Shown: positions 36,315 to 49,018, numbered from the stretch's first letter. The stretch: 64,000 nt of DNA from Entonaema liquescens (GCA_902805475.1 CADCSX010000008.1:1612001-1676000), one strand, 5' to 3'. Numbers and translations: made by a program. Notes: a model not told the origin generated them from the sequence alone.

Positions 36315-38386
36315 TTACCAGTCATCAGCAGTCTGCGGGTGAAAGCTTCCAATCATCTGCCGACCGGGATTAAGCTTCATAAAGGTGACCTTCGTAGATA
36401 GCTTCACCCTGCGGTTACGGTTCAGCTTCCATTTGCACTTCTTATTCCTCGGGTCGGTAACTTCTTGGATCGTGCCAAACATGTACGGCGTCTTTGAGTG
36501 GCTGATCACTTCGTTGCGAATACTGGTACCCTGTCAGGATCTAATTACGAGGCGTAGTCAATAGTCGCATGAAAATGCTTGGTGCTGAACATACTCATTG
36601 GCCGTCAACTTTACTCCGTATCGAAGTACGTGGTTGGTGTAGCCGCTGAGTGGCTCCGCCTCCATATTCGGGCCTGTGCTATCATCCAGCTTCCTCAAGT
36701 TTCGGTCTAGGTCCCATTCATACCTGTCGAGGTTTTTCTTTAGCACCGCCTCGAAAATTATAAGTCTCGCAAGCCCGGTAAGTGTTCGATATTTTGTGTT
36801 GTATTCATCAACATTTATACTCTTGACCCGCGACCGATCCAATTCGTCCCAATATACCTCAAAATTGTGCTGGCGGTATTTCCATAGACGATTCTCATAG
36901 GCTGGTAACATTTGTATTAGTAGGCACCTAGGGACAAAGGGGCCAAGTAACTCGAACTAAGGTCAGTTTCCGGGAGTAAGATGAGCACATACATGGGCTG
37001 CGGCGACTTAAATCAATAGTATTGGTGCGCGTGGCAATCGCTGTGACTCCCCGGGGGTTGGTGTACACCTGCTTTCCATCAAATGCAACACATGAGCAAT
37101 CCACGTCGAAACCCGTCAATATTTCGCTAATCGATCTATAAAGTCTAAGGATAATCTGATAATTACTTAGTTAGTCGACGAGTTCTGTTCGATTTCCTCT
37201 ATTAGATTAGTATTAAGCAGAAGTTGGTCTTGTTACCTGAACGTGACGGAATGGCCATTTCGGCCCAAGGAACGTGATCGCGTTCTCCGATCTCAATGTC
37301 AGGGCTGTATTAGGCAATAAATCCTGGTTTTTCCGTATTACGCTTTCGATCTCAATAATTCTCCTGACAGCCACGTCCTCATTGTCAATACCGTATAGGA
37401 ATATGTCGATATCGCTCGTGCTCGCAGTTACCCTGGTAAGCCCGGTCAGTTTCTTCTGCCTCAGCCACACTTATATACCTATATAAATATTGGGGGTTGA
37501 TTAAATACTGATAGTAGGTTTCAGCTGGTTTTTCTACTTCTGGGGCTTCCTTTATAGATACGTCTATACGACGGGATAATAGGGGAAGGAGCGCAGAAGA
37601 CCCAGCCACCACAATATTGGACCAATCTTTGATTATATTAGCCTCGAGCGCTGTGTATGGACAACTTGCTTTAATATTTCGGCTTTCTCACCCAAGTCAG
37701 CTAATACTCCTATTGTATCAATAATACGTGATCAGTTAACAATCAACTTTATTATCGTGGACGGACCACTTGGACTGACCTCGAGTGAACCCATCAAAGT
37801 TACACTGGTACTCTTCCAACGATTCGACTATGGCGGGACTTTCGTCTTCCTCTCGCTGGTAGTCTTTCAACGGCATTAAGTACCGCCTTTTATCTGCCAA
37901 CTCGTGATCTAATGTACGAATCACGAACAGGCTTTCTTGTCCATCGAAAACTGGAACAAGATTTGAGTAGCAATCAATCTCTGCGTTTGGCTTGACGAAT
38001 TCGTGGCGAAGCCATTTTTCGTAACCTAAATATGGTTGCAGGAGAGTGCGTGTTGGAACTCCAGGGTTCTGGTTAAGGTATGAGATGAACTGCGAAGGCG
38101 GTTCCGGAAGTGAGGGGGCAGATTCGGCTTCCTCAGTACTTGTAGACCCCCCCGATGATTCTAAAGTCCCTAAGTATCGTGAGTAGCTTACATTGTTATT
38201 ATCAGAATCATCTGAAGTTATAACCCCCGTGGTTTCTGTACTCCTTGCACTCCGTGTACCTTGGTGACTCGGAGCGCTTGGGGCATTCAGCGCGCTAAAG
38301 GTAGACTGTGTGTCATTAAACCTTTGAGAGAGCGTGTGTTTTAAAGCTTTCGCGAATTTTCGGAAGCGACCCATGATCCCTATCAT
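36315..38386 (-). CDS. Possible nucleotidyltransferase-fold protein, function unknown
   Basis: About 560 aa in six exons: 38386-37780, 37668-37479, 37432-37237, 37155-36993, 36901-36591 and 36530-36315. Phases agree if the last intron uses donor TAT|GTTCAG; the stronger GTATGT donor at 36594 would break the frame. ATG at 38374 is an alternative start. The N-terminal 200 residues are Ser/Thr-rich and probably disordered. The folded part has VVAGSSALLPLL (Gly225-Ser-Ser), then TSDIDIFLYG (Asp273, Asp275), then GFDVDCSCVAFDGKQ (Asp348, Asp350). A GS motif, an hDhD motif and a later Asp are the catalytic marks of the nucleotidyltransferase superfamily. Next come NTIDLSRRSP|SYENRLWKY and FEVYWDELDRSRVK, which I recall from uncharacterised fungal proteins that often also carry ankyrin repeats. 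NTase activity is inference; no partner gene is adjacent. Confidence 0.7.
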
Positions 38387-39743
38387 ATTAACCGAGGCAC
38401 TCAGGGGTTTGTAGTCGTAGCTTTGCAACGATATCTACACTTCCCCAAAGTGACATTCAACTAGAATGTCGCTATGACCATCAGACATGGGCTAAGTTCG
38501 AAGCTATATATTTGAATTTATGTGTCAAATAATAGTAATGGTGGGGTCCTTAGCAAATTCCTTCAGTGTAAATAAAATATTCCTACATGTGGCCAGTCTT
38601 GATTAGCTGTCATCATGGTAGCAGTATAAGCAGGTGTTTGAAAAGAGTTATGGTCGTTCTTTTTTTCTGGATGAGATCGTCATTCGCTGCCTTGCTCTTG
38701 CTGGGTACGCTCGGATACCCAACGATAAGTATAGAAATGATGAGTTGTCAGTAGCACTCCTTATTATCGTGCCACGGAACAGAATGTCCAACTGCGAATG
38801 CATAACGGTCAATCCTGAATAAATTAAATGCCGTTATGAAACTTTCTCATAAGGCGCAGCCGGGCGAAGTACGAAACGCGGCCCGAACATTATTTATGTA
38901 ATACCTGCGAGACGGTAGGCTTGGAAGCGCTACTTTGTGACGAGGCCAGCTGACGGGCTATCGGGAGGGTTTCGGAGTACGGTGGTCTAAAAGGCCCATT
39001 CTGCAGCCTTATATCCATGGTAGTTGGCCGTACTTGGGGAATAGTCGATAAGAATTTAGCAGGAAAACACGAACTCTTCATTTAAAGCAAGAGTTCTTTG
39101 TCCATTCAGGAAAACGGCCGCAGTCAGCAGCCCTAGCCCAGGTTATTGTTGGCCGCCAACCGGGAACCTCCACAATCCCACCACAACCAAATACCACCAA
39201 GGCAAATTTATGTGTATAGAAACCACATAGTAGAGAAAAAAAAGTAACTATGTCGTCCTTTCATACGTTTGGGGTAACACTCCTATCATCCGCTCTCCTG
39301 GGTGTAAGGACTAGAAGGAAATTCCGATCCTTATGACCCCCCGACAAAACACTAAGCATATGAAGGCTGATCAAAGTCTGTCTGAGTCGTCGACGGAAGC
39401 TTGATTGGGAGGGAGAGTTCTCGAACAGCCAGATATGCTATGGAATCCACGCGACGAATCGGGATGCGCTACTTGTGGGTTAATACTCTATGTATCATCT
39501 AGGATGATGATAAGAGGTATGTCTAAAGGGTTGTACTCCTCGTACCAAACTCGTAGGTACATTTTGTCTTTCAAAGATCATCTTCTATTTTGCCTTTTCT
39601 TCAATTCAGATAGCGACTTCTACTCCATTGGCACATCTTCATCCGTATATGGACAATCGAATCTAAAGCAGCTCCATTAGTTCCCCTACTAAAAACAGGT
39701 ACTTGTGGGTAGTTAGCAAGTAAAGGAACCAGAATCTAGGTAC
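38387..39743. other. Intergenic region
   Basis: Promoter of the NTase-like gene (left part) and 3' flank of the ArAE/FUSC gene (right part). Frames of 60-90 codons on both strands have no recognisable features. Confidence 0.4.
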
Positions 39744-42700
39744 TCACCCCTGTTCACCAACAATGGCCTTGGTATACTTCTCGAGTTCCTCTAGTTGCTC
39801 GACGCAACCCGTCAAGCTCTCATTATATGAATAGCTGTATATCTGAGCCCATTTCCTCCCTTCTGATTTTTCATCGGCACTGAGCTTCCCACTTGCCGCA
39901 AGCTCGGCCTCTAGAACTCCCATTCGGTCTAACAGTTGCTTTCGTGTCGCTGCAGCGCTTGGCAAATATTTCTAGTATTGTCAGCCTCAAAAATTCACCA
40001 AACGGACCCATCCTACTTTCTCTGGACTTACGGGTACTTTTCTGTCTGCTCTAAGGGCGCCTGAAAGAACATATAGATTCGTTAATATGGTAGCAATTGC
40101 GTCTCTCCTATGACCCAGTAAATCTGCCGCGAACTCGGTATTGTCCCTAATGAAGTGGGGGTGGTAAAATAGAGATGCCTGGCGCGCTGTGACTATATAC
40201 TCGAAAAAGCGCTCACAGGCATCAATAAGCGCGGAGTACGGCAACGGATCGAATGGAGCTCGTAGGCGTATCTCATGGCGCGTGAGACCCTAGTTTCCAT
40301 TAGTTGGCTGACTTTGCGACATGATATGAACGAAGATGGGCTTACTAGTAGTTGCCTTAGTCTTACGAACCCTTCACGTAAGCGACCCTCAAGTATCTCG
40401 GAGGCTCGTATATCGTCTTTGGTGGGTTCGTGTCCTTCTTCATAATATACGTATTTCGACACAATGCCTATTAACTTGTTAGAAATGAGATTTAAAACTA
40501 AGAATGCCACGACCTACTCCTATACACGATGCTACAATAGAACATCATTGTAGCTGTGGCCTTCCTAAGATCGTGGCGAGCAACGAACGGCCATAAAACC
40601 CAATTGACAATAACAGAAGCCACAACACCAACAATCATAGCGACGCCGTGTGTCGCAGCCACTGTAGCAGGAGAAGGTTCGCCTTTAGCAGAAACTTCTG
40701 CTAGAGATACAACCGTAAACGAAACGCATCCTACGAGTCCCGATCTCTATAGCGCATTAGAAAAGCCTCAAATTCCACGGAATTGATACTAAAACCCACT
40801 GGATGCGTGCTTTGTGTATATCTGTAGATCATAGGAAGCATAAATATGACAGCAAATACCGCTATAACGTACGGGTTACCGTCGCCAGCTGCATACGATA
40901 GGCCTGCCCAGAGGGAACCAAGGACGGCGCAGAACACCCGCGTTACCAAATCCTGGATGTTACCGCCAGTACTATAGCGGTTAGAATCTGCATTGCGACT
41001 TGAGTCAATGAAGGAGCCATCACTACTTACCGAAGTCCCATAATAAGCCAAGCCATCACGACCCCCCACCAGACTTCATAGTCATCCCACCACACATGAG
41101 CTCGAGATATCCAAGCAGGTATGGACAATAGCGAAGTGATCATTGCCGTTTTGAGCCCAAAACGCGTCTCAAACCCTTGTAGTCGATGGAGAACCCTCCA
41201 AATCGCCTGTCGCGTACGGTTTTTTTTCGTACTCCATTCATCCTCAGGCTCGTCAGCCGTCATTGTCGCATAGGAAGTATCCTGTTCTTTACTCATGCTG
41301 TCATCATCATCATCCCTCGGCAAGGGTTGAAAGTCGCTGGATTTAATCTTTTGGATAATTGCTGCTATATCATTGAAGCTCTTAAAATACGAGCCCGCTG
41401 TTAGGCCCCCTCGATCATGTCGGACTTGGGCATTTGTGCGGTGGAGCGCCTTCCAGAAGGGATATGATGGGCTATGAAACTTTGGGTATTTTGATCTCCT
41501 TTGCTGCATCTCGTTGACCTTTACTAGCAGGGCTTCGATCGCTGTTGCTGCTTGGTGAACAGGTCGGCAGTAGGTGAAGAGCCTAACAACCTCTGGAGAT
41601 TTTGCATACGTAGACGGCAATCTTCCGCTGGCCAATACACTATCTTGACATTCGCTGAAAGCTATGATGCGCCGACGTAGCTTCACTAGCGAGCCTGGAA
41701 TATCGTCTGAGACACTCTTCGGAGGTCCAAGGTATTGTCGATGACCACACATCTCCATCAAAACAGCATCGCAGCTTTGCAAACCCGCCTCCATAGATAA
41801 AAGGAGTCTCTTTGTCGGCTCTGCTAAGTTGCTAGCAACAAATTTAGCCAGTTTGTTTTGCTCCTTACTTTCCGCATCGTGGCATTGCTCTCCCATATTT
41901 AAAACGAATTCATCGAGGATAGGCCGCTCACGGCTCAACCTATCCGAAGAGGAGTCATCTAGCTCATCGAGGATCCCGGTTTCGCTATTCAAGCTAAGTA
42001 GTGCGCGAATGACACCTTGAATGAGATTACGAAGCGCCAAAACGTCCTTTGGATCGAAAAGTGTGATAGAAAAGTCGATTACTAGATCCCTATACGCCTG
42101 TGAAATGCTTACGAATGTTTGTGTTAGTCTTCGACGCGTCCTGATGCTTTCTAGCCGAGTTAACCCTAAACCCTCCTTTGAAGGAGTTAGTTAAATGCTG
42201 AAATTGTAGGTGGGATGATGAGAATTACCAGCATGATAGCAAACGCTTGATGGAGAGCTACAGCAAGCGGACGCGCACCAGCATCCGGAACCACCGTGCA
42301 ACATATAACAAGCGAGATAGCCTGTCCTAGAACCCAAGGGACACCGTAGGAGAGGAGTTTAGACCAGGAAACCTCGTTGCCAGATACTTCTGCTAGACAT
42401 GTGTAACAGATCGATATCCCAGCGCATATGATAGCTTGGTATGTGCGGATATAGTAGGAACGAAGACAAGCGATAGCGAAGATATATACAAAAAGAAAGA
42501 CGGCGAGAACACCACCATATCCAATGCGTGCTGTTGCTGTGGCGGTAGACACCCATAATCCAAACGCTCCCCACCCTAACCCCGTTGCCGTCCCTATTAT
42601 TGTTAGAAGAGTCCCGTCGACCTGGGCACCTAAGGTCCTCCCGGGATGGTTGAGTATGGCGGATATGACCATTATATAACTGTAACGGCCTAATCTAGCC

Positions 42701-43239
42701 TGAACACGGGGGATGAGGCATAGGATATATGCTACGAAAAAAGCAAGAAAGGACTTTAGTAGCCTAATACCAGCCCTTGTAGTGGTAACACGGCGTACGA
42801 CTCCTTTTACTTCATGCCACTGCTTGGGGAAAAAGTTGCGCACAGATAAGGGGTCCTTCTTCCGGAAGGCATAGGGCAGAGTCAGCTCAGCCTGCTTTAT
42901 AAGGCTTTGAGGATCAACTTCCTCGGGAGGAAGGAAAATGGCATCGAAAAAGCCATCACGCAGCTCAGTAACTCCATAAGAATTATTTGCATAATGTTTA
43001 TCCTCCAAGGTCATGGACCTCTGGAGGACTTGATGATGAGGAGGAGGCTGAGGAGAATCGGTACGAGTATCAAATATCCTATCTAGGGAATTTGTTGAAG
43101 AATCGCGGACATGGCGTCTCGTGCTAGGACTATGGCGACGTAAAAGACGGGAAAACCCAGTATCAACATGTGCATGCTTTTGGGTATTCTCTTGGGAAGA
43201 GACGTTATTTATCGGGTTTACCCCATCAGGCGCCATCAT
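39744..43239 (-). CDS. ArAE/FUSC-type membrane transporter (BRE4-like)
   Basis: Integral membrane protein of the aromatic-acid-exporter/FUSC superfamily, roughly 1,060 aa in about seven exons. Exon 1 is 43239-42229; exon 2 starts at 42176 (EGLGLTRLESIRTRR) and runs to about 41036; further exons lie at about 40974-40790, 40757-40505, 40465-40345, 40290-40030 and 39970-39744. The N-terminal half, after a basic Ser-rich tail, has six hydrophobic segments (for example GIRLLKSFLAFFVAYILCLI and LGQAISLVICCTVVPDAGAR). A long cytosolic helical region follows. A second membrane half has VFCAVLGSLWAGLSYAAGDG, PYVIAVFAVIFMLPMIYRYT and MIVGVVASVIVNWVLWPFVA. The C-terminus matches the DUF2421-type tail. 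Relatives include yeast BRE4, linked to brefeldin A sensitivity. The substrate is unknown. The stop at 39744 overlaps a strong donor-like GTGAGTAC, so a further exon is possible. Confidence 0.78.
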
Positions 43240-44134
43240 GGATTTGGATGCGATATGCTGAATTAGATGACACGGAATTGTTGAACTAAGGAACGTCGAA
43301 CCATCATATAATAAATAGATTATTACTATTGGAATTTATGCTTTTATAAAGGTGACCGTAAAGGTGACCATTGTGGTGGTGCACTATAGACGAGCAGCTG
43401 ATGCGCCATTCTACTAGTGTAAGTCTAGACATGTTGTGAACTTGAGGAGTTTATATTCACCATCCACCCATTCGCCAAGTACCCTAGACCCGAGTCCAGT
43501 TGCTGCTTCCGACCTGGGAGCAACAAGGTGGTATTTCGACGTCACAGCCGAAAGCGACCCACATATCTCATGCACACATAGACACATGTACATGTATACA
43601 TGTGTATCTAACATAATGCACAAGGCTTCCATTAAATCACATAGTAGATTTATTCAATATTATGCACAGTATTAGGTAAGGTACCTTAGGTAATGCTCAA
43701 CCCCAAGTAGCGAGGTACAACCCATTTGAGAAAATTTGACGTGTTACATAATCCATTGATAACGATAATTGCCTAACGGCTCACGTATTAGATCGTACTT
43801 GGGTACCTAAAAAAGAAAAAAATAAAAAAATAAATACCTAACAATAAAAATTACCCCGCTAGAGTGTGCGCCAGCGTGAATGTCCAAATAACTTTAGCTC
43901 GCATAAAGTGGAGACGTTCTTCTAAAATGCCCCTCTAGACCTGAATGGCCTCACTTCTTTTCTCTATCTCGTAAACCATCGCCCTAATAACAACAAATTT
44001 CTATTCATTTCTCCCAAGAAAACTATCGTCTTGGATCGGAATACTACCGCGATAAACCGCCATACTTCAGAAAGATTACTTGATCAACCTCTCATCACTT
44101 TTTAATCAGATCAATTAGTTATTACCCTTCCAAA
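43240..44134. promoter_or_regulatory. Divergent promoter region (ArAE gene / NTF2)
   Basis: Separates two divergent genes. It includes an A-rich stretch near 43808-43850 and a 14-base perfect palindrome at 43590-43603. No coding exon recognised. Confidence 0.4.
43590..43603. repeat. 14-base perfect palindrome within alternating purine-pyrimidine DNA
   Basis: The sequence ACATGTATACATGT reads the same on both strands and sits in a longer TG/CA-rich alternating stretch (43582-43606). It could be a dimeric factor site or simple-sequence DNA. Confidence 0.5.
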
Positions 44135-44864
44135 ATGGCCCAAAGTAAGTGGCGCCCTTCGCGAAACGCCTTGTGTTACTGCCCAACAAACGCAGTCCAT
44201 TTGGCCCAGAATGAAGCATCCGAGTTCATTTACTAACTGGCTATACAGATCCGGAAGAAGTTGCGAGTACGTGCCTCGATAGACGCCTTTTGCGACCTGC
44301 AAGCGTTCCCGCAAACTAAGCTAACACTCACCCCTACAGCTATGTTCGTCCAGTACTACTACAACCAGTTCGACCAAGACCGAGCCGGTTTGGCAAGTCT
44401 CTACGTACGCGAGTTTTCAAGTGTCTTCGTGTTGATAGGAAGGAGACTAACGGTTCTATAGCGAGATGCCTCCATGCTGACTTTCGAGTCCGCCTCCTTC
44501 AAGGGCACCCCCTCGATCATCGAGAAGCTCCAGGTAAATAAATAAATCAATATTATTGCCTTTTTTTTAGGCATAAAGCTTATCGTAATTTCTAGGGCCT
44601 CCCCTTCCAGCAGATCAAGCACCAAGTCTCCACCATTGATCTCCAGCCTGGTGTCGCCCCTGGTCACATTCTGGTCCTCGTGACAGGTCAGCTTTTGGTA
44701 TGTTTACATATAACACCATCCAATACGTCCGACCCAATATCTAACTGATGTTTTAGGTTGACGAGGAACAACGACCCATGAGCTACACCCAATCCTTCTA
44801 CCTTGTTCCCGACAACGCCCAGTACTACGTCCACAACGACATCTTCAAGCTCGTCTACGGTTAG
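44135..44864 (+). CDS. NTF2: Nuclear transport factor 2
   Basis: Small dimeric carrier that brings Ran-GDP into the nucleus, binding FxFG nucleoporins. The protein has 124 aa, the usual length. Six exons: 44135-44144, 44249-44266, 44340-44404, 44462-44533, 44596-44697 and 44757-44864, all GT-AG and summing to 375 nt. The first coding exon has only 10 nt and the second 18 nt (NPEEVA). Family marks are QYYYNQFDQDRAGLASLY, MLTFESASFKGTPSIIEKL, GLPFQQIKHQVSTIDLQP, GHILVLVTGQLLVDEEQRP and SQSFYLVPDN-like YTQSFYLVPDNAQYYVHNDI, ending IFKLVYG. Identification is near certain. Confidence 0.96.
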
Positions 44865-46693
44865 ACATGGAACAGATCCGTGCCGATTCAACGGCTTCTA
44901 GAGCCTGAAAAACGCTGGATGTGTGATTAGCAAATCACATACCTGTGGGGGGTGGTCATTTTCCATAGATTACTTAGCCGCAGATTTGCCTTAGAGAGGT
45001 TATTTCCTGTCTACTGTGGCTCGCCCGTTTTCAGATAGGTCGCGCAGAGGTTAATTTAACACCTTCTTCAAATCTATAATGATGCAAATGCGGATAGTGC
45101 TTTATATTGCTCATTGCGCCGAGAACGTGCACTTATTAATGGCTGTGTTCATTTACTCTTGAGCCTAGCTTCTTTACGTGGTTTCCCAAATCCACGCCAC
45201 TCTTCCCTTATATTTCCACTCTATCATAGAAACCTAGGTTGATGGAATATTTCGTTCAACTCTCGCTTTAAAAGAAATCTATAAGTCATAGGTTTATTAA
45301 ACCCCATTTAACAGTCCTCTTCTTTCCCTTCTTATACCTTCCTGTACTCAACTCTACTGATAAGAATGCGTTGGATATTATGGAGGAGAGCTAAGTAATA
45401 GCCCAAGCCCAGTATAATTCCTTGCTGTCTAGCAGAGCGTCGAAATTTTGGATACAATGATTGAGCAACATTAGGAATCCCAGATAGCTCGAAGAATATC
45501 TTGCATACAAAGCTTAGTAGATATAAAAAAGAGTCTTCAGGAACCAAACAGCCCTCTGACCGGATACCTAGTCGCATAGTTTTCCTGGACTGACGTTCGA
45601 TCCCTGATGCTCGAGATTGATGAACCATATCCGTCCTCCTCCCATCCTTTGAAACTTGCTATACTACGACATTCGAAACTTTTAGTGATTTGAATAGTGA
45701 TAGGCCACTCTTCTAGCTTGGCCTTTTTCTTTACTTTTGTTCATCCTTCTGTGCCTTCTGTGCCTTCCCGTTCTCTCTACATTTCTAAACATACCGAGAG
45801 CTGTAGCATACCTCTCTACCCTCAAGGCAAGCTTGTTCAGAAATTTACTGGGTATAGTATGTGTGTCGATCATCAAAGACTAGGTCCCTCATACATATCA
45901 TTACATAGTCAAGAAGTTACTTAACTGTATAGACATATCATACGCCAACATAAGACATCGTTCTATTACACATAGAATCATTGGCGAATTTAATTGAGTA
46001 TACACTTGATCCCCTACGTGGGCAATTACAATGACGGGGACACTTCCTGATATTTTTGAGAGAGAGCTGTTCGAACCTATTACAAGAACACGGCAACTGA
46101 GACGATGTCTAGAGAAACAATTTCTCGCATGGAATTCTACATATTGCTCCTTGGCATATAGCATACGAAAGTATTAGACCCAGGTGCCTGTTAATAATGG
46201 TAAGAAGATGATATATAATTCACCGACTCAACCCTCGCTCTCAGACAATAATAACATTCTACTTTTTACTGAAACATATTAGCGCTTATTCCTCTAACAA
46301 AATACCAGTTAGTCCATCTACCAAGAAACCAAGCATAGTATAAAGACCTGGAAACATACGATAACTAGTCGGGGTGTAAAAGGAAAGTCATCCTTTTCAA
46401 TAGTGTCGATGTTAACAACAGGCCATACGCGTTGCCGTCTTTCCTAGCCGCGGATTTCCAACTTACTTGGGAATCGTGGAATGCTAGTTCGCTCGCGGTA
46501 TACCCAGAACAGACACTGGCCGGAAGATCGTGACCAAGGTATCGACCAGCATCCCCCCCTTTACCCCAGCTTTTACCCCACAGTCCCTCCACATTCCTCC
46601 AAAGTCCCGGAACCCGAGGAGCAGCAATAAAAGACGGGGACAATCCATCTATTTGGAGATTGCTTTCTCAGTGACTGTGCTAATTCTTTCGCC
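44865..46693. other. Intergenic region
   Basis: Left part should be the NTF2 3' UTR; right part is the promoter of the MFS gene at 46694. Minus-strand frames at 45332-45628, 45682-45876 and 45901-46164 have no recognisable motif or exon structure and are not called. Confidence 0.4.
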
Positions 46694-48192
46694 ATGGAGG
46701 AAAAAGAACCGTCGGTCTCGCTGCACGAGAAGTGCGACAATGGACCCCCTACCTCGCCGTCGTCCCCAGACGGCGCCGTTGCCCACGACGCGAAATTCGA
46801 AAAGAGGGTCCTCCGCAAGATCGATGTCCGACTCTTACCTATCCTCGGCGCGCTCTACACCATTGCCATGGTAGACCGGAGCAACATCTCGGTGGCGCGG
46901 ATCTCCGGTCTAGACGAGGACGTGGGGCTCGACGTCGGCGACCGCGCGTCCGTCGCGCTCCTCGTCTTCTTCATCGGCTACATGCTCTTCGAGCTGCCGA
47001 GCAACATGATCATCCACCGGGTCGGCGCCGCCAACTGGCTCGCGCTCATCGTCTTCGCCTGGGGCCTGGTGTCGATGGGCATTGGCTTTCTCAACAACTG
47101 GGTTGCCCTGGCCGTGCTACGGTCGTTCCTCGGCGTGTTCGAAGCCGGCTTCTACCCCGGCTGCGTCTACCTCATCTCGTCTTGGTACAGGCGATACGAG
47201 GTCCAGAAGCGATTGGCCACGTTCTTCATGACGGGGTCCGCACTCTCTGCGTTCGCGAATATTTTCGCCCTCGGTCTAATACAGATCTCGAAGACGCATA
47301 CTGCTTACAAGGGCTGGAGGTGGATCTACATTATCGAGGGGATCATTACTTGTGTCGCCGCCGTTATCGCTTGGTTTATCATTGTCGATTTCCCGGATTC
47401 CCACCGCAACAAGTTTCTCTCTGCGGAAGAGGCAGCTTTTGTGAAGGCTCGTCTCGCGGAAGATCGCGGGACCGAGGAGCGCCAGAAGGTCACATGGGCT
47501 ATTTTCGTCGAGACAATAACGGACTGGAAAGTATGGTCGTTCTCGCTGATGTACTCAGCCGGTGCCGTGGGGGTTTATGCCTTTCTCTTTTTCCTACCTC
47601 TCATCCTGCGCAATGGGATGGGATATTCACAAGAGCTCGCATTCGTCCTGTCAGCCCCACCAGCTCTCTTCTCCGTCGTGGAAGGTATGTTCGTCTCATG
47701 GCTTGCCGACAAGTGGCGTCTACGAGGCCCATTCGTTATCATCCAGGGCCTTGTCGCAATCATCGGCTTATGTATGACGGGTTTCCTCGAGCAGCCGGTT
47801 CCGAGATATGTGGGAACTTTCTTAGGCGAAGCTGGCGTGAATGGGCTTGTGGTAACTACACTTGCCTGGCAAGCAAACAACCTTCGCGGCGACGCCAAGC
47901 GTGCCTGTGCTACAGCTGTCTTGATAACCCTTAGTGGTCTAGGTGGCATTTATTCGTCTCTAGTTTTCCGCCAACAGGTTCGTCGAGAGTCTTTAATCTT
48001 CTTGGGCATATACTAACATGAAGATAGGATGCTCCTGATTATATACCAGGCATAATAGCTGTGATGGCCATCTGTGTCGCTGCTGTAATTGCCGCTTGTA
48101 TCTCCATATTTCTCCTTAAAAGGGAAAATAAGCATGCAGATGAAGGCAAAAAGGTTATCGATGGTCATACGGATTTTAGATACACCATTTAA
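46694..48192 (+). CDS. MFS transporter, anion:cation symporter (DAL5-like)
   Basis: Plasma-membrane carrier of organic anions or vitamins (the family includes allantoate, nicotinate and pantothenate permeases), 482 aa. Two exons, 46694-47977 and 48028-48192, joined in phase (QQ|DAPDYIPG) by a 50-nt intron. Family marks are KIDVRLLPILGALYTIAMVD after the cytosolic N-tail, DRSNISVAR, a typical ACS TM1 end, EAGFYPGCVYLISSWYRRYE between TM4 and TM5, and GWRWIYIIEG at TM6. Twelve hydrophobic segments can be counted, and the C-tail is short. The first exon is GC-rich with strong third-position bias, which opens a 400-codon frame on the same strand that I take as a shadow. Substrate not predictable here. 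Confidence 0.9.
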
Positions 48193-48751
48193 AGAATAAG
48201 GTTAGAATAAGAAGCCGTTAGAAGCAATACGAATTATAGATGGAGGCAATTCGAGCTTGAAGAGTATATACACGAGAGCGTATCCAATGTATTAGATCAA
48301 TATGGTCTATGTGGCGTCTCTGTAGAGGCTATTATAATAGACCTGTTACAAGCTTATAACACTTCAATACTTAGATACTGAATAATTATTATGAAGCATT
48401 CACTGTTGTACATGTGTTAGGTTGGGTAGTTAAGTGCATTATAGCGAGTAGGAGGAGATGTGGTAAAGGAGGAATACTAACATTTTAGAGACAACACTTA
48501 CCTCGAATCGTGCCCATAAAACCACGGGAAGACTGTTTAAAAATAGAAGCCGTGAAGCTAAATTAATTACCAACAATATCCACACTTTACTTTGGCATAA
48601 CATTCTGGTGGGCCACCACAATTAGGTCAATGGAAGCTAGCATGCTCCAACTCCACTCAGGCCACGATGCCCTCATTCTAAGACGGAACACACAAAATTT
48701 TTTGATCTAAGCTAGGGGAAATAAGAAAAAGCTTAAATTGAGCTATTTTGA
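48193..48751. other. Intergenic region with 3' flanks
   Basis: 3' flank of the MFS gene and 3' flank of the tRNA. No coding exon recognised. Confidence 0.4.
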
Positions 48752-48823
48752 AGCTCCTAACTGGAATTGAACCAATGTTTTCGGAATCAGAATCCGACGT
48801 CCTAACCACTAGACTATAGGAGC
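48752..48823 (-). tRNA. tRNA-Gln (anticodon CUG)
   Basis: A full cloverleaf folds on the minus strand. The acceptor stem GCTCCTA pairs perfectly with TAGGAGC, followed by discriminator T. The D arm is GTC...GAC. The anticodon stem TCGGA/TCCGA holds the loop TTCTGAT, giving anticodon CTG (codon CAG). The T stem ATTGG/CCAGT holds the loop TTCAATT. No intron and no encoded CCA. The T loop is TTCAATT instead of the common TTCGAAT. The length is 72 nt. Confidence 0.92.
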
Positions 48824-49018
48824 TGCTTGATGGAGAGTTGGTGGCTGTTATTCCTTTTATTCCTTAGCTACGATTATGGTCATCGCTTTTGTAACTTAGA
48901 TAGGTACCTAGGACATGTAGTGTATGCTTCTCGTTCTTACAAGCTGTAGCTGAATGTGTTAGAAGGCCTTGTTATTTCCTCATCTCGTAAACTAGTACCT
49001 CCTATGCAATCATGTTTC

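Noticed and set aside
32163..38386. BBE oxidase region as a secondary-metabolite cluster
   Set aside because: No PKS, NRPS, terpene synthase, P450 or methyltransferase backbone gene lies within the window around it.
46732..47934. A 400-codon open frame on the same strand as the MFS carrier, in another frame
   Set aside because: It is Arg/Ala-rich and lies entirely inside a GC-rich exon with strong third-position bias, which opens shadow frames. It has no domain character.
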